A DNA stretch of 42,152 nucleotides from Bacteroidales bacterium (GCA_003249955.1 QKHS01000048.1:1-42152), one strand, 5' to 3'; counted from the stretch's first letter, positions 1-8,448 are shown. Numbers and translations: made by a program. Notes: generated by a model from the letters alone, not told the origin.

Positions 1-651
1 GTCGTTTACAAAATCACTATAACCTGTGTAATCACAATAATACCCGCCGCCGTAATACCAGTAACCATTAATGTTCCCTTTGTAGCTGTTTTCAAGAGAA
101 GCCCTTATAGAATAATTTATTAAAACTTCGTCAGAGAGAACAGCCCTCCATAATAATCCCCTGTCTTCCAGATTGGCATTCATTATAGTAACCTTTGCAT
201 TCTCCGCCTTAAGCTTGTTATCTTTAGCTCTTACCTGATAATCCGTGTAAAGCAGATTAGAGAAAATCATAGTAGAAACGCTGCAGGTTGCATCTGTAAT
301 ATAAAACTCAAGATTTACAGGAACAGACTTGTAAGCAAGAAATTTTGTTTCCTCACATGCATTTACCAATGTAACAACAGAGTCGCTGCATATAAGCGGG
401 TAAGCCTCTGCAATCATCCACTTGTTGCCGTAAGAGTCAGTAAGCATAATCCTTACCAGACTGGTGTCGGAGTGCAGGACAATAGTTCCGTTTAACTCCG
501 CGGAACTGCATTTGCCTGTAAAAATCTTACTTAGGCTGAGGACAGTATCACTATTATACTGCTTGTTAATAGTAACTATTTGTCCGGAAATAAACTGAAC
601 TGAAAAAATGAAAAAGCAAAGCATAATTGCTTTGAGAATTTTTGTGCTCAT
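1..651 (-). CDS. Secreted protein of unknown function, N-terminal part (runs off the left edge)
   Basis: An open frame of 217 codons runs from the window edge to an ATG at 651 without a stop. The first residues (MSTK, then a hydrophobic stretch through about residue 20, ending SVQFISG-Q) form a signal peptide, so the product is exported. The rest is a beta-rich sequence with several cysteines and a Tyr/Gly-rich patch near residues 200-212 (GYWYYGGGYY). I do not recognise the family, and the C-terminus, where a sorting or catalytic domain might sit, is missing. An ATG a few bases upstream (656) meets a stop at once, which supports 651 as the start. A good Bacteroidota promoter lies about 40 bp upstream, so it is probably the first or only gene of its transcript. 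Confidence 0.75.
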   Translation of the reverse strand, partial: MSTKILKAIMLCFFIFSVQFISGQIVTINKQYNSDTVLSLSKIFTGKCSSAELNGTIVLHSDTSLVRIMLTDSYGNKWMIAEAYPLICSDSVVTLVNACEETKFLAYKSVPVNLEFYITDATCSVSTMIFSNLLYTDYQVRAKDNKLKAENAKVTIMNANLEDRGLLWRAVLSDEVLINYSIRASLENSYKGNINGYWYYGGGYYCDYTGYSDFVND

Positions 652-697
652 AACATGTGTCTTTATGGTTAGTAACAATAACTTATTTTGTGACACT

Positions 698-728
698 CAA
701 ATGTAAATAATAATAGTATAAAAAACAA
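698..728 (-). promoter_or_regulatory. Bacteroidota-type promoter for the left-edge secreted protein
   Basis: On the minus strand a -33 TTG (726-728) is followed after 20 bases by TACATTTG (698-705), an exact match to the TAnnTTTG -7 box of the Bacteroidota primary sigma factor. The predicted start of transcription is near 691, giving a leader of about 40 bases before the ATG at 651. Confidence 0.65.
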
Positions 729-815
729 TGATAAAAAAGTGTGAATTTTGCAGTTAATTTTTTTTAATATCAGGATTCCGGTTGTTGCAAGTCTTGTATA
801 ATGTTACGAAAATAT

Positions 816-929
816 AAACTAGCGGTTTGCACGATGCATATTACGCTAAACAGGTAGAAGCGATCTACCAGAAACAGGTAGAAAAACTACCTGAAAAGAC
901 CAGAATTACATCGTGCAAACCACTGGTTT
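816..929. repeat. 114-bp cloverleaf-like inverted repeat, possible MITE or structured RNA
   Basis: The outer arms are 21 bp each (816-836 and 909-929) and complementary except at two positions. They share the core GGTTTGCACGATG. Inside are two separate perfect hairpins: GGTAGA/TCTACC (853-858 with 864-869) and CAGGTAG/CTACCTG (875-881 with 887-893, A5 loop). Both hairpins begin within a 12-bp direct repeat AAACAGGTAGAA (848-859 and 872-883). The plus strand continues into a T-rich run after the right arm. There is no transposase and no obvious target duplication. It could be a miniature mobile element, a recombination site or a structured RNA; the sequence does not decide. Confidence 0.6.
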
Positions 930-1090
930 TGCTTTTTTTGATTTTTGCAAAAGTTAAAAAAACGTCATTTTTTTGTGGAAAATGGAAAAATGAGAAGAGA
1001 ATCAAACATGTTTCTGAAGACAATTAAAACTGATATGTGATTCAGTTTAATGGGTCTGTTTATGATTAGTCTTCCGTAGCGGTTAAATAA

Positions 1091-1118
1091 AAAATGCGCA
1101 TTATTTAATGCGCATTTT
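1091..1118 (-). terminator. Terminator of the yceD-rpmF-plsX-fabH operon
   Basis: A palindrome pairs AAAATGCGCA (1091-1100) with TGCGCATTTT (1109-1118), with TTA/TAA able to extend the stem inward. Read on the minus strand it lies about 25 bases after the fabH stop and is followed by a T-rich run, the form of an intrinsic terminator. The stem is symmetric, but no plus-strand gene ends here. Confidence 0.75.
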
Positions 1119-1141
1119 AATTATATTTTTAATTGCTGAGC

Positions 1142-2155
1142 TTATTGCTTTGCAACTTTGGAACCGTCGTAAGCCCATTTAATATAAGTTGAGCCCCATG
1201 CAAATCCGGCACCGAAAGTAGCAATAATAATGTTGTCACCCGGCATAAGTTCTTTTTCGTATTCCCACAGGCAAAGAGGAATTGTTGCAGATGTTGTGTT
1301 ACCATATTTTGTGATGGTCAACATTACATTCTCTTTGGTAATTCCCATACGGCGGGCGGTAGCTTCTATAATTCTCATATTTGCCTGATGCGGGATGAGA
1401 TATTTAAGATTTTCAGGAGTGATATTATGTCTTTCCATCATTCTTACCGAAACGTCAGCCATATTTGCTACAGCAGCTTTAAAAACAGGTTGTCCTTCCT
1501 GATATATAAAATGCTGGCGGCGAAGAATTGTTTCAAAATTTGCAGGTCTTAATGAACCTCCGGCAATCTGATGAAGGTGATGACGACCAGAGCCGTCAAC
1601 ATGCATAATAGAATCTATCAGTCCAAGTCCGCTTGTGTCCGGTTCCAGCATAACAGCACCGGCACCATCGCCAAAAATAGGCGAAGTATTGCGGTCGTTA
1701 TAGTCAACTATGGAAGACATTTTATCAGCACCTACAACTATAACCTTTTTATGGGTTCCGCTTTCTACAAACTTTGATGCAGTTATTAAAGCGAATAAAA
1801 AGCTTGAACAACCGGCGTTTAAGTCGTAGCCGAAAGCATTTTTAATACCTGCTTTGTCGCAAATAATATTTGCTGTTGCCGGAAACTGCATATCGGGAGT
1901 AACAACACCGCAAATAAGCATGTCAACTTCTTCGGGACTGGTATTTGTTTTTTCCAATAATTGGTTAACAGCCTCGGTAGCCATGTCGGACGTAGCTTTG
2001 CCTTCTTCAAGCAGGATATGTCTTTCTTTGATGCCGATACGTTCCATGATCCACTCATCTGTGGTATCAACCATTTTTGCCAATTCGTCGTTGGTTAAAA
2101 TATATGGTGGTACATAACCACCTACGCCGGTAATCGAAGCTCTAATTTGTGCCAT
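1142..2155 (-). CDS. fabH: Beta-ketoacyl-ACP synthase III (FabH)
   Basis: FabH condenses acetyl-CoA (or a branched acyl-CoA) with malonyl-ACP to start type II fatty acid synthesis in the cytoplasm. The protein is 337 residues, normal for the family. The catalytic triad is intact: Cys116 in NAGCSSF, His256 in IPHQANMRI and Asn286 in KYGNTTSA. The N-terminus GVGGYVPPYILTNDEL and the DEWIMERIGI motif are also typical. I place the start at ATG 2155 rather than an upstream TTG at 2161, because MAQIRASITG aligns with the usual FabH N-terminus. The start overlaps the end of plsX by 14 bases, so the two are translationally coupled. It is the last gene of the yceD-rpmF-plsX-fabH operon and is followed by a terminator. 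Confidence 0.96.
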   Translation of the reverse strand: MAQIRASITGVGGYVPPYILTNDELAKMVDTTDEWIMERIGIKERHILLEEGKATSDMATEAVNQLLEKTNTSPEEVDMLICGVVTPDMQFPATANIICDKAGIKNAFGYDLNAGCSSFLFALITASKFVESGTHKKVIVVGADKMSSIVDYNDRNTSPIFGDGAGAVMLEPDTSGLGLIDSIMHVDGSGRHHLHQIAGGSLRPANFETILRRQHFIYQEGQPVFKAAVANMADVSVRMMERHNITPENLKYLIPHQANMRIIEATARRMGITKENVMLTITKYGNTTSATIPLCLWEYEKELMPGDNIIIATFGAGFAWGSTYIKWAYDGSKVAKQ

Positions 2156-3095
2156 ATTCAAAAGCTTTTGTTATTTTTTCGGATAATTGTGAATTAATGA
2201 TGTTGCCGGTAAGCAAAATCATGTTTTTTACAGCAATATCGCTGCTTTTGCCGTGCCCTACGACAACAGTTTTATTTATTCCAAGAACAGGAGTGCCTCC
2301 GTAATTTTCGTAATTATAGTTGTCAAAATACGGATCAGAAATTTTTCTGTTACCAAGAATGTTGTAAAAAGATTCAGCCTGTTTAAGGACAATATTTCCT
2401 GTAAATCCGTCTGTAATAATTACGTCAACAAGTTCGGCTTTGTGCAGATCCCCACCTTCAACGTTTCCGATAAAATTCAGGTTAGCGGTGTTTTTAAGTA
2501 GCTGAAATGTCGTTTTTGCATTTACATTTCCTTTGCTTTCTTCTTCTCCTATGTTCAAAAGAGCGATTCTGGGATTTTTAATGCCCATAATGTTTTTCGC
2601 GTACAGATCTCCCAAAAGTGCATATTGCAAAAGGTTTTCCGGCTTTGCATCGGCATTTATGCCTACGTCCATAACCAGATTGTTTTTGCCTGCATTGTTC
2701 GGATAATAAGAAGAAATGCAAGGTCTTATAATTCCATCAACGAGACCAATTACCTTGGTTGCACCCACGAGCATAGCTCCGGTGTTTCCGGCACTTGCAA
2801 AACCGTCAATTTTACCTTCTTTCAGGAATAAGAACCCTTTTACCATTCCGGAATCGCTCTTTTCCAAAAACGATTTTACCGGATCGTCACCCATTTCTAT
2901 GGTTTGACTGCAGTTCACCGTGACATAATCTCCGGGATTTTCACCAAACTCTTTTAGTTTTGCTAAAATCCCTGCTTCGTCACCAAAAAGGAAAAGGCGA
3001 TCTTTTGCATCAAGATGTTTTTGTGCAAGGATTGCTCCTTTCAGAATTTCATCAGGAGCAAAATCTCCGCCGTTTATGTCAATGCCGATATTCAT
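2142..3095 (-). CDS. plsX: Phosphate acyltransferase PlsX
   Basis: PlsX converts acyl-ACP and phosphate to acyl-phosphate, the donor for PlsY in phosphatidic acid synthesis, and works at the cytoplasmic face of the membrane. The 317-residue protein begins MNIGIDINGGDFAPDEI, the family's N-terminal motif, and carries the internal FASAGNTGAMLVGA and DGFTGNIVLK segments expected of PlsX. The start is taken as ATG 3095; a TTG directly before it is less likely. It lies 6 bases after rpmF and overlaps fabH by 14 bases. The pairing with fabH is a widely conserved lipid synthesis cluster. Slightly short for the family but complete. Confidence 0.95.
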   Translation of the reverse strand: MNIGIDINGGDFAPDEILKGAILAQKHLDAKDRLFLFGDEAGILAKLKEFGENPGDYVTVNCSQTIEMGDDPVKSFLEKSDSGMVKGFLFLKEGKIDGFASAGNTGAMLVGATKVIGLVDGIIRPCISSYYPNNAGKNNLVMDVGINADAKPENLLQYALLGDLYAKNIMGIKNPRIALLNIGEEESKGNVNAKTTFQLLKNTANLNFIGNVEGGDLHKAELVDVIITDGFTGNIVLKQAESFYNILGNRKISDPYFDNYNYENYGGTPVLGINKTVVVGHGKSSDIAVKNMILLTGNIINSQLSEKITKAFEYGTN

Positions 3096-3101
3096 CAATA
3101 A

Positions 3102-3293
3102 TTAGCTGACAGCAACAGCTTCCTTACTGATAGCGAGTTTTCCCCTGTAAAATCCGCATTCCGGACATACGTGATGATATTCAACTGTTGTTCCGCAGTT
3201 TGAGCATTTTGCGAGAGTTGGCAAACCAGCTTTATAATGAGTGCGGCGTTTGTGTTTTCTCTGTTTTGATGTTTTACGTTTTGGATGTGCCAT
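3102..3293 (-). CDS. rpmF: 50S ribosomal protein L32
   Basis: This 63-residue basic protein starts MAHPKRKTSKQRKHKRR, the diagnostic L32 N-terminus. It has the zinc-ribbon cysteines Cys30, Cys33, Cys43 and Cys46 (CSNC and CPEC), so it is the zinc-binding form. L32 is a structural protein of the large ribosomal subunit. It sits between yceD (16-base gap) and plsX (6-base gap), the order found in many bacteria. Confidence 0.97.
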   Translation of the reverse strand: MAHPKRKTSKQRKHKRRTHYKAGLPTLAKCSNCGTTVEYHHVCPECGFYRGKLAISKEAVAVS

Positions 3294-3309
3294 CGTACTG
3301 TAATTTTAA

Positions 3310-3849
3310 TTATTTAACATTATTATTCTTTATCTCTGTCAGCTTTGCCCATCTGGGGTCAGCAGTTTCTTGCTTATTTGTTGTCCGATGTTTGTCAAGA
3401 ATTGCAAGCATCTCGGGGTTACAACCCGAATTTCCGTTTTCGTCATCGTGATGATAGCGGGTAAACGGAAGCGCAAAATGGCAAAACTCATAAATAAACT
3501 GTGAAATGTTTATTTCATTTTCGCCTTTCTTTAACAGTACAAAATCATCGTCTGTGTCAAAATTTGTCTCTTCTCCGAACTCAACCATAATTTTATTACT
3601 GAAATCAATATCCTCATAATATTCATCCAGGCAACGGTCGCATTCAATTCTGACTTTCCCCGAAACACTTATGTCCAGTTCAAGAGAATGAGTTTTTTTA
3701 GTTAAAATCAGCTTTACGTCAACATCTCCACCTTTAATCTCACTATTTTCGAAACAAGCAAAAAATTCGTCCGAAACTGTAAAATCAAAGTCATAGTCTT
3801 TATTGTCGAGACCATTAAAAGGAACTGTGTATTGACTTAAAAGCTTCAT
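3310..3849 (-). CDS. YceD family protein (DUF177), probable ribosome/rRNA-linked factor
   Basis: A 179-residue acidic protein whose mid region IECDRCLDEYYEDIDF matches the signature of the YceD/DUF177 family, in which two cysteines are followed by an acidic beta-strand region. Family members nearly always sit directly upstream of rpmF, as here. Plant and E. coli relatives have been linked to 23S rRNA accumulation; its exact role in Bacteroidota is not known to me. It is the first gene of the operon, with a promoter directly upstream and a leader of only about 15 bases. Confidence 0.88.
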   Translation of the reverse strand: MKLLSQYTVPFNGLDNKDYDFDFTVSDEFFACFENSEIKGGDVDVKLILTKKTHSLELDISVSGKVRIECDRCLDEYYEDIDFSNKIMVEFGEETNFDTDDDFVLLKKGENEINISQFIYEFCHFALPFTRYHHDDENGNSGCNPEMLAILDKHRTTNKQETADPRWAKLTEIKNNNVK

Positions 3850-3871
3850 TTTTTCTAAAAAAAATTTCGTG

Positions 3872-3899
3872 CAAAGTTATAAAAACAATTTAAAACAAA
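3872..3899 (-). promoter_or_regulatory. Promoter of the yceD-rpmF-plsX-fabH operon
   Basis: On the minus strand TTTG (3896-3899) is followed after 16 bases by TAACTTTG (3872-3879), an exact TAnnTTTG -7 box. Transcription would begin near 3865, just before the yceD ATG at 3849. The rest of the 116-bp gap up to the kinase gene at 3966 is AT-rich, with no other recognised element. Confidence 0.65.
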
Positions 3900-3965
3900 A
3901 TCAAAAAAGTTGAATTATTAACATTAATGTGGTGAATAGTCTTAATTTGCAATGGATTAAGGCTG

Positions 3966-5126
3966 TTAATTTGTTTTTTTAAGCATAATTCTGAAGGTTG
4001 TTCCTACCCCGACTTCCGAGTGTTTTACAAAGACTTTTCCTTTATGGTATTGTTCGACTATCCTTTTTACCAGAGATAGTCCCAATCCCCATCCGCGGTT
4101 TTTTGTCGTGTATCCGGGGTTAAAAACCGTTTTAAAATGTGCCTTTGGAATTCCTTTGCCGGTATCTTTTATGTCAATTATTATGTAGTCGTTATGGGTT
4201 TCGGCAGTTACGCTTATTTTCCCGCTTTGGCCTATTGCATCAACTGCATTTTTACAAAGGTTTTCAATTACCCATTCGAATAATTCTGTATTTAAAGGGA
4301 TACTGACTTTTTCGTTTTTTGCAAAATTTGTTGTTATTTCAATGCTACGCGGGACTCTGGATTTGATATAATTTACAGAATTTTCCAAAACTTCGTGCAA
4401 ATCCAGAATTTCCAACTGGGGTTGTGATCCTATTTTTGAAAATCTCGCGGTAATTTTTTCAAGCCGTCTTATGTCCTTTTCAAGTTCTGCAATCATTACA
4501 GGGTCATTACGGGTTTCCTTCATTATCTCAAGCCATGCCATAAGGGACGAAATAGGTGTACCAAGCTGATGTGCCGTTTCTTTCGACATTCCCAGCCAGA
4601 CCTGATCCTGTTCTGCCCGGCGGGAAACGCTGAATGCGAAGTATGAAACCAGGATAAAAAGAAAAACTATAGCAAGCTGAATGTATGGATAATACTGAAG
4701 TTGTGTAAGCAGATTTGAGTCGGAGTAATAAATTTTATTCAGTTCTGTCCCGTCCTCTGTTTTGATAATAAAGTGCTCTTTCCCGTTATTCTGAAATTCA
4801 GCAAGTTTCTTTTCCTGAAATACGGGATCTTCCATTTTGGTAGAATCAATATTTCTGTACGATAAAATATTGTCTTCCATGTCAACCAGAATAACCGGAA
4901 TGGTTTCGTTGTTGCGCAGAACTTCAAACAAAAAACTTACATCCTGATCGGGGTCTGAGTTTATAAGCTGTTGTGTCGCTTCCGCCCATAGTTCAATCCG
5001 CTTGTGTTCTTCGGCAGAAAGATCTTTCATAAGATTATTGGTGTACCAAAGAGACAGGCTTCCTATCAGAATTGCGAACAATACCAATAAAAATTTCCAT
5101 TGTCTTTTTTTTCTGTAAATTTTCAC
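3966..5126 (-). CDS. Membrane sensor histidine kinase
   Basis: A 386-residue two-component sensor kinase. Two membrane segments (about residues 11-28 and 149-167) flank a periplasmic sensor region of about 120 residues. The dimerisation/phosphorylation helix has the variant H-box ETAHQLGTPISSL with His186. The ATPase domain has an N-box (ENLCKNAVDAI, Asn289 and Asn293), G1 box DTGKGIPK (321-328) and G2 box GWGLGLSLV (345-353). No HAMP or PAS domain is evident. The start is GTG 5126, preceded by AAAAGA; the first membrane helix follows directly. No response regulator is adjacent, so its partner is elsewhere. It lies 48 bases after the preceding membrane-protein gene with no clear promoter between them, so it is probably the last gene of the purD transcript. 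The signal is unknown. Confidence 0.92.
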   Translation of the reverse strand: MKIYRKKRQWKFLLVLFAILIGSLSLWYTNNLMKDLSAEEHKRIELWAEATQQLINSDPDQDVSFLFEVLRNNETIPVILVDMEDNILSYRNIDSTKMEDPVFQEKKLAEFQNNGKEHFIIKTEDGTELNKIYYSDSNLLTQLQYYPYIQLAIVFLFILVSYFAFSVSRRAEQDQVWLGMSKETAHQLGTPISSLMAWLEIMKETRNDPVMIAELEKDIRRLEKITARFSKIGSQPQLEILDLHEVLENSVNYIKSRVPRSIEITTNFAKNEKVSIPLNTELFEWVIENLCKNAVDAIGQSGKISVTAETHNDYIIIDIKDTGKGIPKAHFKTVFNPGYTTKNRGWGLGLSLVKRIVEQYHKGKVFVKHSEVGVGTTFRIMLKKTN

Positions 5127-5174
5127 TCTTTTATCTTTATGTAGTTTTATTAACGCTTATCAATGGCTTTTATT

Positions 5175-6167
5175 TTAAAAGACCGTTAAATAAAAACTGA
5201 TCTGGAAAAACTGTGAAAAGCAAATGCTTATTATAATACCATAGAATATTATTAATGTTGAAATCCGTTTAGAGTTAATCAGAATATTAGAAATCAGAAT
5301 GCTTGCCGGAGCATAGAGGATACTTATGGTTTCGTTATCCGAGACCGGGCTTACAAAATAAGCGACAAAAAATAAAATGCAGATGGCCGTAAGTGTCTGA
5401 AACTTGCGTGTGGACACTTTTTTACTGACGTTTACCGTATATTTTGAAATTAATGCAACAATACTCCATATTACAGCAGGCAGAAGTACCAGAAAATAAT
5501 ATGTGCTGTATCTCACGGATTGAAAAGTTTGGGTAAATGAAGATGCAATTTTTTTATTAACTGAAATTAAATCACCATATAGCCAGGTAAATGAGAAAAA
5601 CAAAATTAATGGGGTAAGTATTCCCATTATAAAAACAACGACTTCTTTCCATTGCACAGATTTGGTAATGAATAAAGCAATAAGCAGGAGGGGTAAAAAT
5701 ACCACAAACTTAGGACTTAACAATATTGCCAGAGCAAAAACAAAACCTGAGTTAAAATTGTTGGAGTAAGCCTTGTATTTCTGGTGTGAGTACATTATCA
5801 AAATTACAGAAATAAAAATCAGAATCCCTGAAATCATTACCGGAGTAATTCTTTGTGAATTAATAAAAAATCCTGTGAACAAAATATAAAATATCCCGGG
5901 GCTTTGATATGCCGATTCTACAATAAGTAAATCGGAATTTACCTTGATAACCAAAAGACCTATGCAATAGAATACAATAAAAGCAATTACAGCAGAAAGG
6001 TATTTTCCGAAAACAGTGTTTGGCAATTCTGTGAAAATGATATTCTGGATTTCGTAGTTTTCTGTTGCCGTAGGCATATAATAGAACTTAAAAGCCCATA
6101 ATATAAGCATCAGGACAAACATTAAAGCATAGTTTAACGGCGTATTTGTTTTTAAGATTCTTATCAT
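5175..6167 (-). CDS. Polytopic membrane protein, DUF6427-like
   Basis: A 330-residue, very hydrophobic protein with roughly ten predicted membrane helices spread over the whole length and short polar loops. The opening MIRILKTNTPLNYALMF resembles the Bacteroidota-specific DUF6427 family, which to my knowledge has no assigned function. Its start overlaps the stop of purD by 4 bases (ATGA), so it is translationally coupled to a purine synthesis gene. No catalytic motif is visible. The general shape recalls membrane glycosyltransferases of the GT-C type, but the characteristic acidic residues after the first helix are not clear, so no function is claimed. Confidence 0.8.
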   Translation of the reverse strand: MIRILKTNTPLNYALMFVLMLILWAFKFYYMPTATENYEIQNIIFTELPNTVFGKYLSAVIAFIVFYCIGLLVIKVNSDLLIVESAYQSPGIFYILFTGFFINSQRITPVMISGILIFISVILIMYSHQKYKAYSNNFNSGFVFALAILLSPKFVVFLPLLLIALFITKSVQWKEVVVFIMGILTPLILFFSFTWLYGDLISVNKKIASSFTQTFQSVRYSTYYFLVLLPAVIWSIVALISKYTVNVSKKVSTRKFQTLTAICILFFVAYFVSPVSDNETISILYAPASILISNILINSKRISTLIIFYGIIISICFSQFFQISFYLTVF

Positions 6168-7435
6168 TTTAAGTCGAAGCCCAGATCTTTTCTGTAGTAC
6201 ATTTTGTCAAAATTTATTTTTGATGCTGAATTGTATGATTGTTGAAGTGCTTCAAAAATATTGGTCCCAAAACTGCTTACCGCCAATACTCTGCCACCGG
6301 AACTTACAATGTTTCCATCTTTGTTCGTGGTACCCGAATGAAAAACAATACTGTCTTTTACTTCGTCAATGCCGCTGATAATTTTATTTTTTTCGTAAGC
6401 TTCGGGATATCCGCCCGAAACAAGAATAATAGTAGCCGCTGATCTTTGATCAATTTCAACAGTTTTATTTTTAAGTTCTTTTTTTGCGGCGGCAATTAAC
6501 AATGTAAGCAAATCTGTTTTGATTCTTGGTAAAACAACTTCAGTTTCGGGGTCTCCCATGCGTACATTATATTCAATCACGTAAGGATCTCCGTTTACAT
6601 TCATTAAACCGAAAAAAACGAATCCACGGTAGTCCATGTTTTCTTTTTGGATTCCGGCAATTGTTGGTTTTATAATTCTTTCTTCAACTTTCTGTGCAAA
6701 TTCATTGTCGTAAAAAGGAACCGGAGAAACGGCTCCCATACCGCCTGTGTTAAGTCCGGTATTATTTTCGCCGATGCGTTTGTAATCTTTTGCTTCCGGT
6801 AATATAACATATGATTCGCCATCTGTAAGTGCAAAAACAGAACATTCAATTCCGTCAAGATACTCTTCAATTACTACCTTGTTTCCGGCATTTCCGAATT
6901 TGCCTCCAAGCATGTTTTTCAGTTCGGATTCAGCTTCTTCTATGTTGTCAATAATTAAAACTCCTTTGCCTGCGGCTAATCCGTCTGCTTTAAGAACGTA
7001 AGGTGGGTTAAGAGTTGTCATATATTCGACAGCATTGTCGTAATTTTCGGGAACAGCACAAAAGTAACCGGCTGTGGGAATATTATATTTAAACATAAAT
7101 TCCTTTGCATAATCTTTACTGCCTTCAAGAATGGCTCCGGCTTTATCCGGTCCGGCTATAAGCAATCCTGAAAATTCGGATTTTGATTTAAAGAAATCGA
7201 CAATACCTGCAACAAGCGGATCTTCCGGGCCAACTACTATTAATTCAATGTTGTTTTTTGTTACAAATTCCGAAATGGAAATAAAATCAGTAACCGGAAT
7301 GTTTACATTTTCGGCAATTTTTTCTGTTCCGGCATTACCGGGAGCAACATATAGTTTTTTTAAAATATTACTCTTTGCTATCTGATTTGCAAAAGCATGT
7401 TCTCTGCCGCCCGAGCCCAATATCAAGACATTCAT
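6164..7435 (-). CDS. purD: Phosphoribosylamine-glycine ligase (GAR synthetase)
   Basis: PurD joins phosphoribosylamine and glycine with ATP to form GAR, the second step of de novo purine synthesis, in the cytoplasm. The 423-residue protein has the whole ATP-grasp fold: N-terminal VLILGSGGREHAFA, the ATP-binding KADGLAAGKGV (149-159), the NTGGMGA loop (229-235), and the metal-binding EYNVRMGDPETEV (288-300). Length is normal. It is the first gene of a minus-strand operon with the membrane protein and the histidine kinase. The 155-bp space to dapD is a divergent promoter region. Confidence 0.97.
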   Translation of the reverse strand: MNVLILGSGGREHAFANQIAKSNILKKLYVAPGNAGTEKIAENVNIPVTDFISISEFVTKNNIELIVVGPEDPLVAGIVDFFKSKSEFSGLLIAGPDKAGAILEGSKDYAKEFMFKYNIPTAGYFCAVPENYDNAVEYMTTLNPPYVLKADGLAAGKGVLIIDNIEEAESELKNMLGGKFGNAGNKVVIEEYLDGIECSVFALTDGESYVILPEAKDYKRIGENNTGLNTGGMGAVSPVPFYDNEFAQKVEERIIKPTIAGIQKENMDYRGFVFFGLMNVNGDPYVIEYNVRMGDPETEVVLPRIKTDLLTLLIAAAKKELKNKTVEIDQRSAATIILVSGGYPEAYEKNKIISGIDEVKDSIVFHSGTTNKDGNIVSSGGRVLAVSSFGTNIFEALQQSYNSASKINFDKMYYRKDLGFDLK

Positions 7436-7590
7436 AATTCTGGTTTTAAATTATTCTGTAAAAATAGACAAAAAAATAAAACTGCCGAAAAGAATAAATT
7501 GTGCCAAAAGAATATGAAGGTGATGTGTGTGGATAAACCAAACAAAATTACTAATTTTGAATTTTTTAAGTTGAAATATAAAGTATCAAT

Positions 7591-8403
7591 ATGGAAATTA
7601 AAAATATAATAGAGGAAGCATGGGAAAACCGCGAACTTCTGAAAGATGATAAAATCTGTTCTGCTATAAGAGAAGTGGTTGAAATGCTTGACAAGGGGAA
7701 ACTGAGAGTTGCGGAACAAACCGCATCAGGATGGCAGGTTAACGATTGGATTAAAAAAGCTGTTATTTTGTATTTCCCTATTCAGAAAATGCAAAAAACC
7801 GAAGTCGGCATTTTTGAGTACCATGATAAAATTCCGTTAAAATCAGATTATGATAAACTTGGAGTAAGGGTTGTTCCGCATGCTGTTGCAAGATATGGCT
7901 CTTATCTGGCTCCGGGAGTAATAATGATGCCAAGTTATGTTAACATAGGGGCATATGTTGACGGGAATACTATGGTTGATACCTGGGCAACGGTTGGTTC
8001 GTGTGCACAAATAGGGAAAAATGTTCATTTATCGGGAGGAGTCGGAATTGGCGGAGTTCTGGAACCTGTACAGGCGGCACCTGTTATTATAGAAGATAAT
8101 TGCTTTATCGGTTCGCGTTGCATAATTGTTGAGGGAGTGCATATCGGTAAAGAAGCCGTTTTGGGCGCAAATGTTGTTATAACAGGTTCAACAAAAATTA
8201 TTGACATTTCCGGGGATAAACCTGTTGAGTATAAAGGCTTTGTTCCGGAACGTTCTGTCGTTATTCCGGGAACAATTCCCAAAAAATTTCCGGCAGGAGA
8301 GTATCAGGTACCATGTGCTTTTATAATCGGTAAAAGAAAAGAATCTACAGATAAAAAAACATCTCTTAATGAAGCTTTAAGGGATAATGATGTAGCAGTG
8401 TAA
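7591..8403 (+). CDS. dapD: 2,3,4,5-tetrahydropyridine-2,6-dicarboxylate N-succinyltransferase (DapD)
   Basis: DapD transfers succinyl from succinyl-CoA to tetrahydrodipicolinate in the lysine/meso-diaminopimelate pathway that also feeds peptidoglycan. The 270-residue protein has an N-terminal helical domain (IEEAWENRELLKD, ASGWQVNDWIKKAVIL) and then a left-handed beta-helix of hexapeptide repeats (about residues 100-230, with GVGIGGVLEPVQ and CFIGSRCIIVEGVHIG). Both are typical of DapD. The start ATG 7591 gives the usual N-terminus. A TAATTTTG at 7552-7559 fits a -7 box, but no clear -33 element accompanies it. It is transcribed away from purD and appears to be a single gene. Confidence 0.96.
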   Translation: MEIKNIIEEAWENRELLKDDKICSAIREVVEMLDKGKLRVAEQTASGWQVNDWIKKAVILYFPIQKMQKTEVGIFEYHDKIPLKSDYDKLGVRVVPHAVARYGSYLAPGVIMMPSYVNIGAYVDGNTMVDTWATVGSCAQIGKNVHLSGGVGIGGVLEPVQAAPVIIEDNCFIGSRCIIVEGVHIGKEAVLGANVVITGSTKIIDISGDKPVEYKGFVPERSVVIPGTIPKKFPAGEYQVPCAFIIGKRKESTDKKTSLNEALRDNDVAV

Positions 8404-8409
8404 ATAATT

Positions 8410-8448
8410 GACAGAATTTTTTGTAAAAAAACAAATTGTCCTGTTTTT
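8410..8448 (+). terminator. Possible terminator of dapD
   Basis: Just after the dapD stop, an AT-rich imperfect hairpin with GACA near 8410 pairing with TGTC ending near 8440 is followed by CTGTTTTT. The stem is interrupted, so this is only a candidate. Confidence 0.35.

Larger units (their letters stand above)
652..1141. other. 490-bp intergenic region with a cloverleaf repeat and a terminator
   Basis: No convincing gene lies here. A 66-codon plus-strand frame starting at TTG 827 is inside the inverted repeat, has no plausible start context and resembles no family. The region holds the promoter at 698-728, the 114-bp structured repeat at 816-929, an AT-rich stretch, and the fabH terminator at 1091-1118. 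Confidence 0.7.

Noticed and set aside
853-929. CRISPR-like or integron attC-like site
   Set aside because: There are only two short direct repeats with no spacer series, no cas or integrase gene, and the arms do not carry the RYYYAAC/GTTRRRY core expected of attC.
827-1027. 66-codon plus-strand frame with a TTG start
   Set aside because: It lies inside the cloverleaf inverted repeat and its A/T-rich tail. It has no ribosome-binding sequence or resemblance to a protein family.
7432-7719. 95-codon minus-strand frame across the purD-dapD space
   Set aside because: It overlaps the start of dapD and the divergent promoter region and is a hydrophobic AT-rich frame without family resemblance.
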